From NCBI RefSeq assembly GCF_014851765.1, contig NZ_JACVAI010000005.1, positions 62,001 to 126,000 of the forward strand: 64,000 nt of DNA, written 5' to 3'. This document shows positions 16,841-25,634 of this stretch, in pieces. The notes beneath the pieces were generated by a model. That model was not told where the DNA came from, made no database searches, and was given only the letters and a program-made list of their open reading frames with translations. Position numbers and translations under genes: made by a program. Positions within the stretch are counted from its first letter, which is position 1; each line of letters begins with the position of its first letter. Source of the stretch: Pseudomonas sp. PDM04 (lineage in GTDB: Bacteria; Pseudomonadota; Gammaproteobacteria; Pseudomonadales; Pseudomonadaceae).

Positions 16841-17650
16841 TCAGCTTTCCCAACCGGCTTGATAGAGCTTGCCGTGGGCTTTATCCAGGGCGGCGCGAAC
16901 GGCAGGCGAATGCTGGTAGATGTCGACGAACTTGATCAGTCGCGGATCGGTTTTGCTTTTCGGCTGAATCACGAACTGGATCACGTATTCCTTGTGATCG
17001 AGCCCGTCGAACAGCAGCGCGGAGCCGGCATCGAAGGTTTTCGCCAGGCGGATATAGGCCGGGTAACCCTGGACCAGATCGGCGTCGTCATAGGCACGCA
17101 CCAGTTGCACGGCTTCGACCTGCAGGATTTTGATGTGCTTGGGGTTGGCGACGATGTCTTCTTCGGTGGCCTTGTAGCCCACCCCCGGCTTGAGCGTGAT
17201 CAGCCCGGCCTTGGCCAGCAACTGCAAGCCGCGACCGCTGTTGATCGGGTCGTTGGCGATGGCCACGCTGGCGCCTTCGGGCAGCTCGTCGAAGCTTTTG
17301 TATTGCTTCGAGTAGAGGCCGACGTTGTTGATGATCCCCGGCGCGAACGGCACCAGGTCAAAACCGGAAGCGGCCCTGGCGTTTTCCAGGAACGGCACGT
17401 GCTGGAAATAGTTCACGTCGATGTCGCCGGCCGCAAGGCTGACGTTGGGGGCAATCCAGTCGGTGAATTCCACCAGTTCGACTTTCAGGCCTTGTTTGCC
17501 GGCTTCCTCGACCGCGGCTTCCAGCGGGATGGCGAACGCGGCGGTGGTGCCGACTTTCAGCGGCGCGTCGGCGGCGAAGGCGACGGAGCTGAAGAGGCCG
17601 AGGGCCAGGGCCAGTGCTTTGACTGGGTGGGAGAGGTAGTTTTTGGTCAT
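16841..17650 (-). CDS. metQ: Methionine ABC transporter substrate-binding protein MetQ
   Basis: This 269-residue periplasmic receptor has a signal peptide cleaved after VAFA near residue 26 and no lipobox. The family motifs [16 protein letters not shown] and NDPINSGRG are intact. It differs clearly from the MetQ-like protein at 390-1172, so the two probably bind different ligands. It heads metQNI and lies downstream of the monooxygenase, separated by a REP hairpin. Here the importer may take up an organosulfur compound processed by the flavoenzymes encoded upstream rather than methionine itself; that is inference from position. Confidence 0.93.
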   Translation of the reverse strand: MTKNYLSHPVKALALALGLFSSVAFAADAPLKVGTTAAFAIPLEAAVEEAGKQGLKVELVEFTDWIAPNVSLAAGDIDVNYFQHVPFLENARAASGFDLVPFAPGIINNVGLYSKQYKSFDELPEGASVAIANDPINSGRGLQLLAKAGLITLKPGVGYKATEEDIVANPKHIKILQVEAVQLVRAYDDADLVQGYPAYIRLAKTFDAGSALLFDGLDHKEYVIQFVIQPKSKTDPRLIKFVDIYQHSPAVRAALDKAHGKLYQAGWES

Positions 17651-17698
17651 GATGAATTTCCAGTCAGTGCTTTGGATTTTGGGTGTCTGTTGGGGCCA

Positions 17699-17762
17699 AT
17701 CGCGAGCAGGCTCGCTCCCACAGGGAAACGCGGTTAACTGTGGGAGCGAGCCTGCTCGCGAT
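17699..17762. repeat. REP inverted pair (perfect 25-base arms) inside the organosulfur cluster
   Basis: The arms 17699-17723 and 17738-17762 are perfect inverted copies with a 14-base loop. The pair sits between two minus-strand genes, the monooxygenase and metQ, where it could stabilise the upstream mRNA or attenuate transcription into metQNI. Confidence 0.95.
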
Positions 17763-17766
17763 GCTT

Positions 17767-19125
17767 TTACCGGCGAAACGCCGACCCCGTATGCTGCTCA
17801 GGCAAATGCGCCCCCTCGTGAAACAGCTTCTGCCGCAGGCTGCCGTCGTCATAAGCGGTCTTGTACGACCCGCGACGCTGCAGCTCGGGAATCACCAGGT
17901 CGATGAAGTCCACATAGCTTTCCGGCGTGACAATGCGGGTCAGGTTGAAACCATCCAGCCCGGTTTCGGCAATCCACGACTCGAGCTCATCCGCCACTTG
18001 ACCGGGCGAACCGACCACGGTGATGTAGCGTCCGCCCAGGGCGTGTTGCTCGAGCAGTCGGCGGCGGGTCCAGTCGTTGTTCTGCAAGTGTTTGGTGGCC
18101 GACTGGATCGCATTGCTCTTGACGTACTGGATCGGTTCGTCGATGGCGTACTCGGAAAAATCGATGCCGGTGGACGCCGAGAAATGCGCCACGCCAGCTT
18201 CGGCGCTGGCGTAGCTGCGGTACTCGGCATGCTTGGCCCAGGCCAGCTCCTCGGTGGCGCCGACGATCACGTTCAGGCCCATGAACACCTTCACGTCCTG
18301 TGGGTGACGCCCGGCCTCGACGGCACTGGCGCGCACCTTGTCGACCTGGGCCTTCGTCGACGGTTTGTTCTGGCCGCTGATGAACACGCATTCGGCATGG
18401 CGCCCGGCGAAGAGCAAGCCGCGATCCGAACTGCCGGCCTGGAACAGCACCGGCGTACGCTGCGGCGAAGGCTCGCAGAGGTGATAACCCTCGACCTGAT
18501 AGAACTCGCCCTTGTGCTCGACCTTGTGCACTTTGTCCGGCTGCGCGTAGATCCGCTGTTGGGGATCGTTGAGCACCGCGTCGTTTTCCCAACTGCCCTC
18601 CCAGAGCTTGTAGAGCACTTCGAGGTATTCGTCGGCCTGGTCGTAACGCCGGTCGTGTTCCACCTGCTCGCTCAGCCCCATGGCTTTGGCGGCGCTGTCC
18701 AGGTAACCGGTGACGATGTTCCAGCCGACCCGGCCACGGCTCAGGTGATCGAGCGTCGACATGCGACGGGCGAACAGGTAGGGCGGTTCGTAGGTCAGGT
18801 TGGCGGTCAGGCCGAAGCCGAGGTTTTTCGTCACGGCGGCCATCGCCGACACCAGCAGCAAGGGGTCGTTGACCGGCAGCTGGATCGATTCCTTCAACGG
18901 CACGTCCACCGAGTTCTGGTAGACGTCATACACACCGACGATGTCTGCGATGAACAAACCGTCGAACAGACCGCGCTCCAGCAACTGCGCCAGTTCGGTC
19001 CAGTATTCGATCGTCTTGTACTGGGTGGAGGTGTCCCGTGGGTGGGTCCACAAACCGTGATTGATGTGCCCGACGCAGTTCATGTTGAACGCGTTGAGCA
19101 GGATTTTCTTTTTCGCCTCGGCCAT
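17767..19125 (-). CDS. FMN-dependent monooxygenase of the NtaA/SnaA/DszA family
   Basis: This 452-residue flavoenzyme belongs to the bacterial luciferase-like superfamily, two-component FMNH2-dependent type. It starts KKKILLNAFNMNCVGHINHG and carries LDHLSRGRVGWNIVTG near residues 125-140 (FMN phosphate region in the family). Members open C-S, C-N or C-C bonds in sulfones, aminopolycarboxylates and similar compounds. A flavin reductase is needed but none is encoded in the window. Its ATG overlaps the stop of the SfnB-like gene upstream by one base (TGATG), which implies coupled translation. The context points to desulfurisation of an organosulfur compound under sulfur limitation; the substrate is unknown. 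Confidence 0.9.
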   Translation of the reverse strand: MAEAKKKILLNAFNMNCVGHINHGLWTHPRDTSTQYKTIEYWTELAQLLERGLFDGLFIADIVGVYDVYQNSVDVPLKESIQLPVNDPLLLVSAMAAVTKNLGFGLTANLTYEPPYLFARRMSTLDHLSRGRVGWNIVTGYLDSAAKAMGLSEQVEHDRRYDQADEYLEVLYKLWEGSWENDAVLNDPQQRIYAQPDKVHKVEHKGEFYQVEGYHLCEPSPQRTPVLFQAGSSDRGLLFAGRHAECVFISGQNKPSTKAQVDKVRASAVEAGRHPQDVKVFMGLNVIVGATEELAWAKHAEYRSYASAEAGVAHFSASTGIDFSEYAIDEPIQYVKSNAIQSATKHLQNNDWTRRRLLEQHALGGRYITVVGSPGQVADELESWIAETGLDGFNLTRIVTPESYVDFIDLVIPELQRRGSYKTAYDDGSLRQKLFHEGAHLPEQHTGSAFRR

Positions 19126-20318
19126 CAGATCGTCCCCCGCAATGGAGGGTTTTCGTCGTTGAGGTAGTAGTTGCCCACCGCGTGATATTTCCAGCGCACC
19201 GGGTCGTGCAGCGTGTGCACCCGCGCGTTGCGCCAGTGACGGTCCAGGCCGTGCTCGATCAGCGTGGCCTGGCTGCCTGCCAGTTCGAACAGGGTGCTGC
19301 CGGCAGCGAGGGAAATTTCGGTGCTGATGGCGCGGGCCTCGGCGACGGCAATCGAGGCGGCCGCGACGGTCTCGGCCCGGGGGTCGGCCTGGGCCTTGTC
19401 GAGGTATTCACCGGCGCGTTCCAACAGGGCCTCGGTGGCATGCAGGCGAATGCTCAGCTGGCCGAAGCTCTTGAGGGTCAATGGGTCCTCACTGGCCTTT
19501 TCATGGGTCGCGTCGATCCACGGGCGGGTTTTGGTGCGCACGAAATGCAGCGCATCCTCGTACGCCGCGCGGGCGATGCCGGTGTCGATGGCGGCGTGAA
19601 GAATCTGCGCCAGCGGGCCGACAGTCGTCGGCCGTTCGAACGCGCTTTGAAACGCGATGACGTCCGCGGCGTCGACGTAGACGTCTTCGAACACCACCGA
19701 ACCGCTGCCGGTTGTGCGTTGACCGAAACCGCTCCAGTCGTCGATGACCGTCAGGCCTTTGCTGTCATGCGGCACGAAGGCGAGTTGCTGCACACCGTTT
19801 TCATCCACCACCGAGGTTGGGATGCGTTGCGCGTAAATCGCCCCCGTGGCGTAGAACTTGCGACCGTTGATGCGATAGCCGGCGCCAGAGCGGGTCAGGC
19901 GCGTGGTGCGGTCATGGGCGGTTTTGGTGCCGAGTTCGGCGAGTGCGTTGCCGAATCGCTGACCGGCCAGCACTTCGGCGTAGAGACGTTTTTTCTGCTC
20001 GTCGCTGCCGTTTACGCGCAGCACTTCGAGGGCATAGAAATGGTTCTGCGGAATCTGCCCCAGGGAGCCATCCGCCTGAGCGATCAGGGCGATGACCTTG
20101 GCCAGGGTGACGTTGGAGACGCCGGCACCGCCGTACGCTTTCGGCACGCCGATGCCCCAGAGACCCGAACGGGAAAACACTTCCAGCTCCGGAAGCGGCA
20201 GACGGCGCTCGCGGTCACGCAGGGCGGCATCGCGTTTGAAATCCTCGGCCAGGTCACTGGCGACGATCAGGGCTTGCTCATCGCTGGTGATGACCGCGAC
20301 GTGACGAGAAAGAGACAT
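19125..20318 (-). CDS. SfnB-family acyl-CoA dehydrogenase-like flavoprotein (second copy)
   Basis: This 397-residue protein starts at MSLSRHVAVI, whose ATG follows GGAGAAAC; an upstream in-frame start lacks a ribosome site. It has the acyl-CoA dehydrogenase fold in its SfnB/DszC-like branch: SLGQIPQNHF, GRKFYATGA, VIDDWSGFGQRTTGSG and the C-terminal RHWRNARVHTLHDPVRW. SfnB proteins are induced by sulfur limitation and are thought to act with flavin monooxygenases on sulfones and sulfoxides. It shares these blocks with the gene immediately upstream, so the two arose by duplication. It is translationally coupled to the monooxygenase downstream. Confidence 0.9.
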   Translation of the reverse strand: MSLSRHVAVITSDEQALIVASDLAEDFKRDAALRDRERRLPLPELEVFSRSGLWGIGVPKAYGGAGVSNVTLAKVIALIAQADGSLGQIPQNHFYALEVLRVNGSDEQKKRLYAEVLAGQRFGNALAELGTKTAHDRTTRLTRSGAGYRINGRKFYATGAIYAQRIPTSVVDENGVQQLAFVPHDSKGLTVIDDWSGFGQRTTGSGSVVFEDVYVDAADVIAFQSAFERPTTVGPLAQILHAAIDTGIARAAYEDALHFVRTKTRPWIDATHEKASEDPLTLKSFGQLSIRLHATEALLERAGEYLDKAQADPRAETVAAASIAVAEARAISTEISLAAGSTLFELAGSQATLIEHGLDRHWRNARVHTLHDPVRWKYHAVGNYYLNDENPPLRGTI

Positions 20319-20356
20319 GTGTTTCTCCAGAGATCTGGTCAAAAGTGTGCTGGTCG

Positions 20357-21598
20357 TTAAATCCAGGAATGCCGAGCCGGCAAGGTGCCGTTCAGGCGAT
20401 AAGCGCCGACGGCGTAGTACTTCCAGCGCACCGGGTCATGCAGCGTGTGCACGCGGGCGTTGCGCCAGTGGCGGTCGAGGTTGAATTCGGCGAGGGTGGC
20501 GCGGCTGCCAGCCAGTTCGAACAGTTTCTCGCTGGCCAGCAGCGAGATTTCCGTGGTCAGCACCTTGGCTTCGGCCACCGCAATCGAGGCGCGCGCAGCG
20601 GATTCGGCGGTGAGCGGCGCGGCATTGACCTGGTCCAGCACTTGCCCGGCCTTGCGCAGCAGTGCTTCGGCCGCGTGCAGTTCGATCTTCAGTTTGCCGA
20701 TGTCCGCGATCACATACAGGTCATCGCTGGCCCGTTCGACCTTGGCGTCGATCCATGGGCGGGCGCGGGTCTTGACGAACTCGATGGCGTCGTCGATGGC
20801 ACCGCGAGCGATGCCGGCGTCGATGGCCGCTTGAATCAGCTGCGACACCGAGCCCTGGGTGTTCGGCTTGTCATTGATCTTCCAGTTGTCCACCACCAGG
20901 TCGGCGTCGACCCGCACGTTGTTGAGCAGGATCGTGCCACTGGCGGTGGTGCGCTGGCCGAAGCCGGACCAGTCGTCGACGATGCGCAGCCCCGGCGTGC
21001 CGCGACGCACGAAGGCCAGGACCTGCTTGCCCTCGTCATTCAATGCCTTGACGGCAACCCAGTGGGCGAACAGGGCGCCGGTCGAGTAGAACTTTTGCCC
21101 GTTGATGACAAAGCCGTCGCCATCGGCGGTGATCCGGGCCTTGAGCTCCAAGGTGTTCCGGGTGCCGCGCTCAGGCCCCGCATTACCGATGCGCCAGCCT
21201 TCGAGCACGCTCTTGAACAGCTGCTTTTTCTGCGCTTCGGTGGCACTGCCGAGCACCAGGTTGAGGATGCCGAACTGGTTCTGCGGGATCTGGCCCAGCG
21301 CCGGATCGGCGGCGGAAATGATCGCGAACACCTCGGCCAACGTGACGAATGAAACCTGTGGGCCACCGTATTCGCGCGGGATGGCAATGCTGCCCAGGCC
21401 GCTGCGGGTGAACTGTTCGATTTCCGACCATGGCAACTTGCGCTGCCGGTCGCGCTTGGCCGCCTGCAAGCGGGCGACCTGCGCCAACTCGTGGGCGGCC
21501 TGGATGGCCTGGGCGTCGTTGCGCAAGACCTGCGCGGGCAACAACAACGGGGCGACGTCCTGATCACTCTGGACGATTGCATCTGCCAGACTGGACAT
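20357..21598 (-). CDS. SfnB-family acyl-CoA dehydrogenase-like flavoprotein (first copy)
   Basis: This 413-residue paralogue of the next gene carries the same landmarks: ALGQIPQNQF, GQKFYSTGA, IVDDWSGFGQRTTASG and RHWRNARVHTLHDPVRWKY. It is the first gene of the unit of SfnB-like, SfnB-like and monooxygenase, with metQNI downstream. The 38-base gap to the second copy carries its ribosome site. The flavin-binding and C-terminal blocks are the best conserved between the copies, while the N-terminal thirds differ more, suggesting different partners or substrates. It is likely controlled by the AT-rich region and palindromes upstream (21,735-21,850). Confidence 0.9.
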   Translation of the reverse strand: MSSLADAIVQSDQDVAPLLLPAQVLRNDAQAIQAAHELAQVARLQAAKRDRQRKLPWSEIEQFTRSGLGSIAIPREYGGPQVSFVTLAEVFAIISAADPALGQIPQNQFGILNLVLGSATEAQKKQLFKSVLEGWRIGNAGPERGTRNTLELKARITADGDGFVINGQKFYSTGALFAHWVAVKALNDEGKQVLAFVRRGTPGLRIVDDWSGFGQRTTASGTILLNNVRVDADLVVDNWKINDKPNTQGSVSQLIQAAIDAGIARGAIDDAIEFVKTRARPWIDAKVERASDDLYVIADIGKLKIELHAAEALLRKAGQVLDQVNAAPLTAESAARASIAVAEAKVLTTEISLLASEKLFELAGSRATLAEFNLDRHWRNARVHTLHDPVRWKYYAVGAYRLNGTLPARHSWI

Positions 21599-21734
21599 CA
21601 GTGCCGCTCCTTGGCTGCACGCAATGCCCTGGCGATCTGCACTGGGGTGATTGTGTTCCGGACCATACCTACCTCACATCTCATGGGACGCCGCAGGACG
21701 CGGCGAAGGAATAACAAGAAGGTCCGGTGGTCCG

Positions 21735-21795
21735 GTTCATATACCCTAATTGCGTATAAAAAATTAATAAACTAGCTTTTTGGAATATGAATAGA
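21735..21795 (-). promoter_or_regulatory. AT-rich promoter island of the SfnB operon
   Basis: Between 137 and 197 bases upstream of the SfnB-like start the DNA turns strongly AT-rich. On the minus strand it contains ATTCCAAAAAGCTAG followed by TTTATTAATTTTTTATAC. The block ATTCCAAAAAG resembles ATTCGAAAAAG ahead of tauA and ATTCCAATAAG ahead of tcyJ, consistent with a shared sulfur regulator. No -24/-12 promoter is evident. Confidence 0.4.
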
Positions 21796-21807
21796 AGTGT
21801 GTCGCCA

Positions 21808-21850
21808 CCAACTGTTGGCAGGGAAACAGTTGTTTGTGGGGCAACAGTTG
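21808..21850. promoter_or_regulatory. Three evenly spaced CAAC-GTTG palindromes
   Basis: CCAACTGTTGG (21808-21818), AAACAGTTGTTT (21824-21835) and CAACAGTTG (21842-21850) are palindromes sharing the core AAC-N-GTT, with centres 16 to 17 bases apart. They lie 210 to 252 bases upstream of the SfnB operon start, where an activator would be expected to bind. The regulator is not known. Confidence 0.5.
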
Positions 21851-21943
21851 AATGCCGTTTTGCTCGTTGCAGGCGCGAGCGTGCTCACGCTGGACGTCGA
21901 CGATGACGCGGGCTGCCTGGCGGCTTGCATTGCCCGGAGATCC

Positions 21944-21998
21944 ATCGCGGGCAGGCTCGCTCCCACATTGGACAGCCGCACAGCTGTGGGAGCGCAGG
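21944..21998. repeat. REP pair with truncated second unit
   Basis: A full REP unit (21944-21967, GCGGGCAGGCTCGCTCCCAC) is followed by a partial inverted copy (TGTGGGAGCG, 21985-21994) that breaks off in the middle. It adjoins the stop of the minus-strand gene at 22001. Confidence 0.75.
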
Positions 21999-22000
21999 TT

Positions 22001-22756
22001 TCAATGCTCGCCAGCCGTGGTGCTCGCTTGCGTGGGGTGTTTCAAGGATGGATTGGCGCAACCAATCTTCAACGTCCTCGCCGGTGCCCAGCGCGAGTTG
22101 TTGCCGACCCGATCAAGAATGCAGTAGGTCACTTCCAGCCGCAGGTCTTCGCCGGCCTCGAGAATGATCGCAGGCGGCACCCAGACGTGAACCGGCTGAC
22201 CCACTTCGTTCGCCTTGAGCCGTGGCAGGTCCATGCGCGCGTCGCCCCAGCGCAGGGTTATTTCGTCATCGGCGGCCATGTTCAGGTAGGGCTCGATGGT
22301 CAAGGGAACGCCGCGTTTGATCTGGTTCGGGTTGACCCCCTGGCGGCGGATGGTTTCGGGGATGCCGACCGGCGCCAGACGCTGATTTTCGTCGCTGCAC
22401 AACGCACAGGGCGCGCCACCTGGGCAGTCGAGCTTGACCTGGACGCGGGTGGCGGCGGACAGCGCCGGTCCCTGTCCGACTTGCATCAGGCGGTAGTGAA
22501 TGCGCGAAGTACCATTGGCGATAAAGCGTGGCGGCACTCGCAGGCTCAGCGTTTGGCCGACGTCCTGGGCATCCAGCACTTTGGACGCCACATAGCAGTT
22601 GTCCCAGAACAGCTCGATCAGGTCACCGTCGTCCATCCCGGGATAGGGCGCGACATCGATCAACAAATGAGCCGCCGAGGCGATGTTGATGCCGCTGCGG
22701 TGGGATTGCGCCACCGTCGGTGCCGCCAGTTCGGATGGGTTCGAGGGTGTTTTCAT
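22001..22756 (-). CDS. Hypothetical protein with two tandem beta-rich repeats
   Basis: This 251-residue protein has no signal peptide or membrane segment. It contains two related units, residues about 32-110 and 148-232. Each follows the pattern PY..M..DD.I.L.W, then L.A.[DE]VGQ, then VPP..I...G, then a Y in the next strand, and ends L.C or I.C. Units like these occur in tandem in large, poorly characterised Pseudomonas proteins and look like Ig-type beta sandwiches, but I cannot assign a function. A cysteine cluster (CPGGAPCALC) links the two units. The ATG at 22756 has GGAG upstream. It is transcribed alone, downstream of a long gene-free region. Confidence 0.7.
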   Translation of the reverse strand: MKTPSNPSELAAPTVAQSHRSGINIASAAHLLIDVAPYPGMDDGDLIELFWDNCYVASKVLDAQDVGQTLSLRVPPRFIANGTSRIHYRLMQVGQGPALSAATRVQVKLDCPGGAPCALCSDENQRLAPVGIPETIRRQGVNPNQIKRGVPLTIEPYLNMAADDEITLRWGDARMDLPRLKANEVGQPVHVWVPPAIILEAGEDLRLEVTYCILDRVGNNSRWAPARTLKIGCANPSLKHPTQASTTAGEH

Positions 22757-23205
22757 GGGGGTTCTCCTTGAGGTCCAGCAGAAGTCCGTTTCTTGAATAA
22801 CTGAATGACCGAGTCACAAGTGCCTGATAACTGACTGCTCAAACAAGAGTGTGCAGATTGATCGGCGCTAGATAAAAGTGCGCGCCAATAAGTGTCAATA
22901 GAGTGAGTTAGTGAAGTAATGAATACGATGTTATTCAGAAAGCTCCTACGTACTCAGGTTAAGAAGCCGCAATGCCTGGTCGAACATATCCGCGGAATCG
23001 GCCCGTGCGTGCGCTTCGGCTAGGCAACCCTTTGCTCAGGCTCTGAAGGTCAAATGGATTCTAGGCGCGTTGAATGCCAGGCAGGACATAGATATGTACC
23101 GCACACAACGGTGAAGGCGGGAATGGCGGGTTTAGTTTGGGGGCAGGCGGTATCGGAGTATGAAATGACTTCCATCCATGGAAGTTAACATTTTGTCATG
23201 ACGAC
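22757..23205. other. Gene-free region of about 450 bases
   Basis: I see no gene on either strand here. It holds the upstream region of the two-repeat protein, which is moderately AT-rich at about 22,790-22,950, and a perfect 8-base inverted repeat at 23168-23185 next to the tcyN stop. Confidence 0.5.
23168..23185. repeat. Perfect inverted repeat downstream of tcyN
   Basis: ACTTCCAT and ATGGAAGT flank a 2-base centre. It lies 20 bases past the tcyN stop on the minus strand. There is no T-run, so it may be a protein-binding site or a weak transcript-end hairpin. Confidence 0.45.
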
Positions 23206-23961
23206 TTAGTTGTGGGCGTTGTTGAGAAACTTGCTGAGAAACTGTTTGGTCCGCTCTTCTTTTGGATTGGCAAACAGCGCCTTGGCTTCGCCTTGTTCAA
23301 CGATCACGCCCTTGTCGAAAAACACCACGCGGTTGGCCACGTCACGGGCAAAACCCATTTCGTGGGTGACAATCACCATGGTGCGTTTTTCCTCGGCCAG
23401 GCTGCGGATGGTCGACAGCACCTCACCCACCAATTCCGGATCGAGCGCCGAAGTGGGTTCATCGAACAGGATCACTTCCGGCTCCATCGCCAGGGCCCGG
23501 GCGATGGCCACGCGCTGTTGCTGACCGCCGGAAAGGCGTCGCGGGTAAGCATCTTCCTTGCCGGCCAGGCCGACCCTGGCCAGCAGCTTCCTGCCCAGGG
23601 CAATGGCTTCGGCGGGCGGTGTCTTCTTCACCACGATCGGACCTTCGACGACGTTTTCCAGTGCCGTGCGATGGGGGAACAGGTTGAAGTTCTGGAACAC
23701 GAAGCCAACGTGCTGGCGCAAGCGCCGCACCAGGGCCTGCTGCTGGTTCAACGGGCGGCTGCCATCGATCTCGATGTCGCCGACCTTGATTCGGCCACTG
23801 CTGGGCTCCTCGAGGAAGTTCAGGCAACGCAGGAACGTGGTTTTACCCGAGCCGGAGGGCCCGATGATCGCCACCACCTCACCTTCCTTCACCTCCAGAT
23901 CGATGCCGTTGAGCACGACCTGACCCTTGAACTGCTTTGTCAGTTTTTCCACGACAATCAT
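23206..23961 (-). CDS. tcyN: L-cystine ABC transporter ATP-binding protein TcyN (YecC)
   Basis: This 251-residue ATPase energises cystine uptake. Walker [10 protein letters not shown], signature LSGGQQQR, Walker [13 protein letters not shown] and switch VTHEM are intact. It is last in tcyJ-tcyL-tcyN, 4 bases after the permease gene. The operon lies immediately downstream of dcyD, as is typical for the YecSC/FliY/DcyD group, which supports cystine as substrate. Confidence 0.93.
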   Translation of the reverse strand: MIVVEKLTKQFKGQVVLNGIDLEVKEGEVVAIIGPSGSGKTTFLRCLNFLEEPSSGRIKVGDIEIDGSRPLNQQQALVRRLRQHVGFVFQNFNLFPHRTALENVVEGPIVVKKTPPAEAIALGRKLLARVGLAGKEDAYPRRLSGGQQQRVAIARALAMEPEVILFDEPTSALDPELVGEVLSTIRSLAEEKRTMVIVTHEMGFARDVANRVVFFDKGVIVEQGEAKALFANPKEERTKQFLSKFLNNAHN

Positions 23962-23965
23962 GGGG

Positions 23966-24631
23966 TCAGGACTCCTGGTCGTGCCGATTGACCCGGGCTT
24001 CCAACTGGTTCTGCAGGTGCGACAGCACCGTGGCCAGAACCCAGTAGATCAGCGCGGCGGCCAGATACATGGTGAAAATTTCGAAAGTCCGGGCGGTAAT
24101 CAGCTGCGCCTGGCGGAACAGTTCCGGCACCTGGATGGTGGCGGCCAGTGCCGTGTCCTTGACCAGCGAGATGAAGCTGTTGCCCAGCGGCGGCAGCGCC
24201 GTGCGCATGGCCTGGGGCAGGATGGCCCGGCGCAGGGTTTGCGCACGGGTCATGCCGATACTGGCCGCAGCTTCCCACTGGCCGCGCTCGATGGAGCTGA
24301 TCGCGGCCCGCAGGATTTCGCAGGCATAGGCCGCCATGTTCAGCGAGAAGCCGATCAGGGCGGCTGGCAACGGATCCAGCTCGACACCCAGTTGCGGCAA
24401 GCCGTAATAGATCACGAACAGTTGCACCAGCAACGGCGTGCCGCGAAAGAACGACACGTAGATGCGGGCAATCCAGCTCACCAGTTTGAAGCGCGACAGG
24501 CGCATCAACGCCAGGCCGAAGCCCATCAGCAGGCCGAAGAACATTCCGCCCAGGCTCAGGATCACCGTGTAGTACGCGCCCTTGAGCAGAAAGGGCGCGG
24601 AATCCAGTGCGAGTTGGAAAGCTTCTTCCAT
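23966..24631 (-). CDS. tcyL: L-cystine ABC transporter permease TcyL (YecS)
   Basis: This 221-residue permease is of the HisM type. It shows [22 protein letters not shown] near residues 58-79 and the EAA-loop segment [19 protein letters not shown] near residues 117-135. Only one permease gene is present, so the channel is presumably a homodimer as in YecS of E. coli. It overlaps the tcyJ stop by one base and precedes tcyN by 4 bases. Confidence 0.93.
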   Translation of the reverse strand: MEEAFQLALDSAPFLLKGAYYTVILSLGGMFFGLLMGFGLALMRLSRFKLVSWIARIYVSFFRGTPLLVQLFVIYYGLPQLGVELDPLPAALIGFSLNMAAYACEILRAAISSIERGQWEAAASIGMTRAQTLRRAILPQAMRTALPPLGNSFISLVKDTALAATIQVPELFRQAQLITARTFEIFTMYLAAALIYWVLATVLSHLQNQLEARVNRHDQES

Positions 24632-25425
24632 TATTGAGTGACGTCAGCGCTGAAGTATTTTTCCGAAAGCTTCTTCAGCGTGCCGTCGGCGCGCAGCTTG
24701 TCGATGGCGGTGTTGATCGCTGCCAGCAGCTCCGGCTCGCCTTTGCGCAGGGCAATACCGGCTTCCTGGCGGGAGAACGCTTCGCCGGCGGCGGTGGTGT
24801 CCTTGGCTTTCTTGGCGTATTCCAGCGCGGCCAGGCGGTCGATCAGGATGGCGTCGATGCGGCCGACACGCAGGTCCTGGAACTTGGTCGGATCGTCTTC
24901 GTAGGTGCGCACGTCAGCCTGGGGCACGTTGGCTTTGACCCACTGTTCGTAGTTGGTGCCCAGACCCACGCCGACTTTCTTGCCGGCCAGGTCGGCCGCA
25001 GTCTTGATGGTGTTCTCGTTCTTTTTCAGCACCAGTGCCTGGATCCCGGAAACGGTGTACGGCTCGGAGAAGTCATACTTTTTCTTGCGTTCCTCGGAGA
25101 TGGTCACCTGGTTGATCACCGCGTCCAGACGCTTGGATTCCAGGGCCGCGAGGATGCCGTCCCATTTGGTCGGCTGCAGTTTGACCTTCACGCCCAGCTC
25201 CTTGGCCAGGGCTTCGGAGAATTCGACCTCGAAGCCGGCCAGCTTGCCGTCGGCGTTGACGAAGCTGAACGGTGGATAAGTGCCTTCCAGGCCGACGTTG
25301 ATCACGCCTGCGTCCTTGATTTTTTGCAGCTGCTCACCGGCAACCGCTTGCCCCAGCAGGCCGGCGCTCAAAGCCAGGCCCAGCGAACCGACCAGCAGAT
25401 TTCGACGTAGTGCGGAAAAATTCAT
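24631..25425 (-). CDS. tcyJ: Cystine-binding periplasmic protein TcyJ (FliY)
   Basis: This 264-residue family 3 binding protein has a signal peptide cleaved after AVAG-type residues near position 29. The mature chain contains GTYPPFSFVNADGKLAGFEV, then NQVTISEERKKKYDFSEPY, matching FliY/TcyJ cystine receptors. It heads tcyJLN and has its own upstream AT-rich region, separate from dcyD 209 bases away. Expression is likely raised under sulfur limitation given the shared 18-mer upstream (25586-25603). Confidence 0.93.
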   Translation of the reverse strand: MNFSALRRNLLVGSLGLALSAGLLGQAVAGEQLQKIKDAGVINVGLEGTYPPFSFVNADGKLAGFEVEFSEALAKELGVKVKLQPTKWDGILAALESKRLDAVINQVTISEERKKKYDFSEPYTVSGIQALVLKKNENTIKTAADLAGKKVGVGLGTNYEQWVKANVPQADVRTYEDDPTKFQDLRVGRIDAILIDRLAALEYAKKAKDTTAAGEAFSRQEAGIALRKGEPELLAAINTAIDKLRADGTLKKLSEKYFSADVTQ

Positions 25426-25585
25426 GACAAGCCCCTGTGTTTTCTTATGAAGACGCTTCTAGGATGTTGGCGAAATCGGGATTTGAACGACTGCAATATC
25501 CTGCCCTAAAGCAGCTTATGCGTCTCGCGGCAATTTGCCTGCGTTATGACTATATGATGGCTCTTTTAGATAGGAAAATAATGAA

Positions 25586-25603
25586 TATTATCTTTGTTAT
25601 TCC
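25586..25603 (-). promoter_or_regulatory. Candidate sulfur-regulator binding site upstream of tcyJ
   Basis: Read on the minus strand this is GGAATAACAAAGATAATA. It matches the 18-mer at 248-265 upstream of the MetQ-like gene at 15 positions and lies 161 to 178 bases before the tcyJ start. The neighbouring ATTCCAATAAGGAAT is itself a partial palindrome. CysB is a candidate binder; this is inference. Confidence 0.4.
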
Positions 25604-25634
25604 TTATTGGAATAACTGGGCCTTCACTGTTTCC

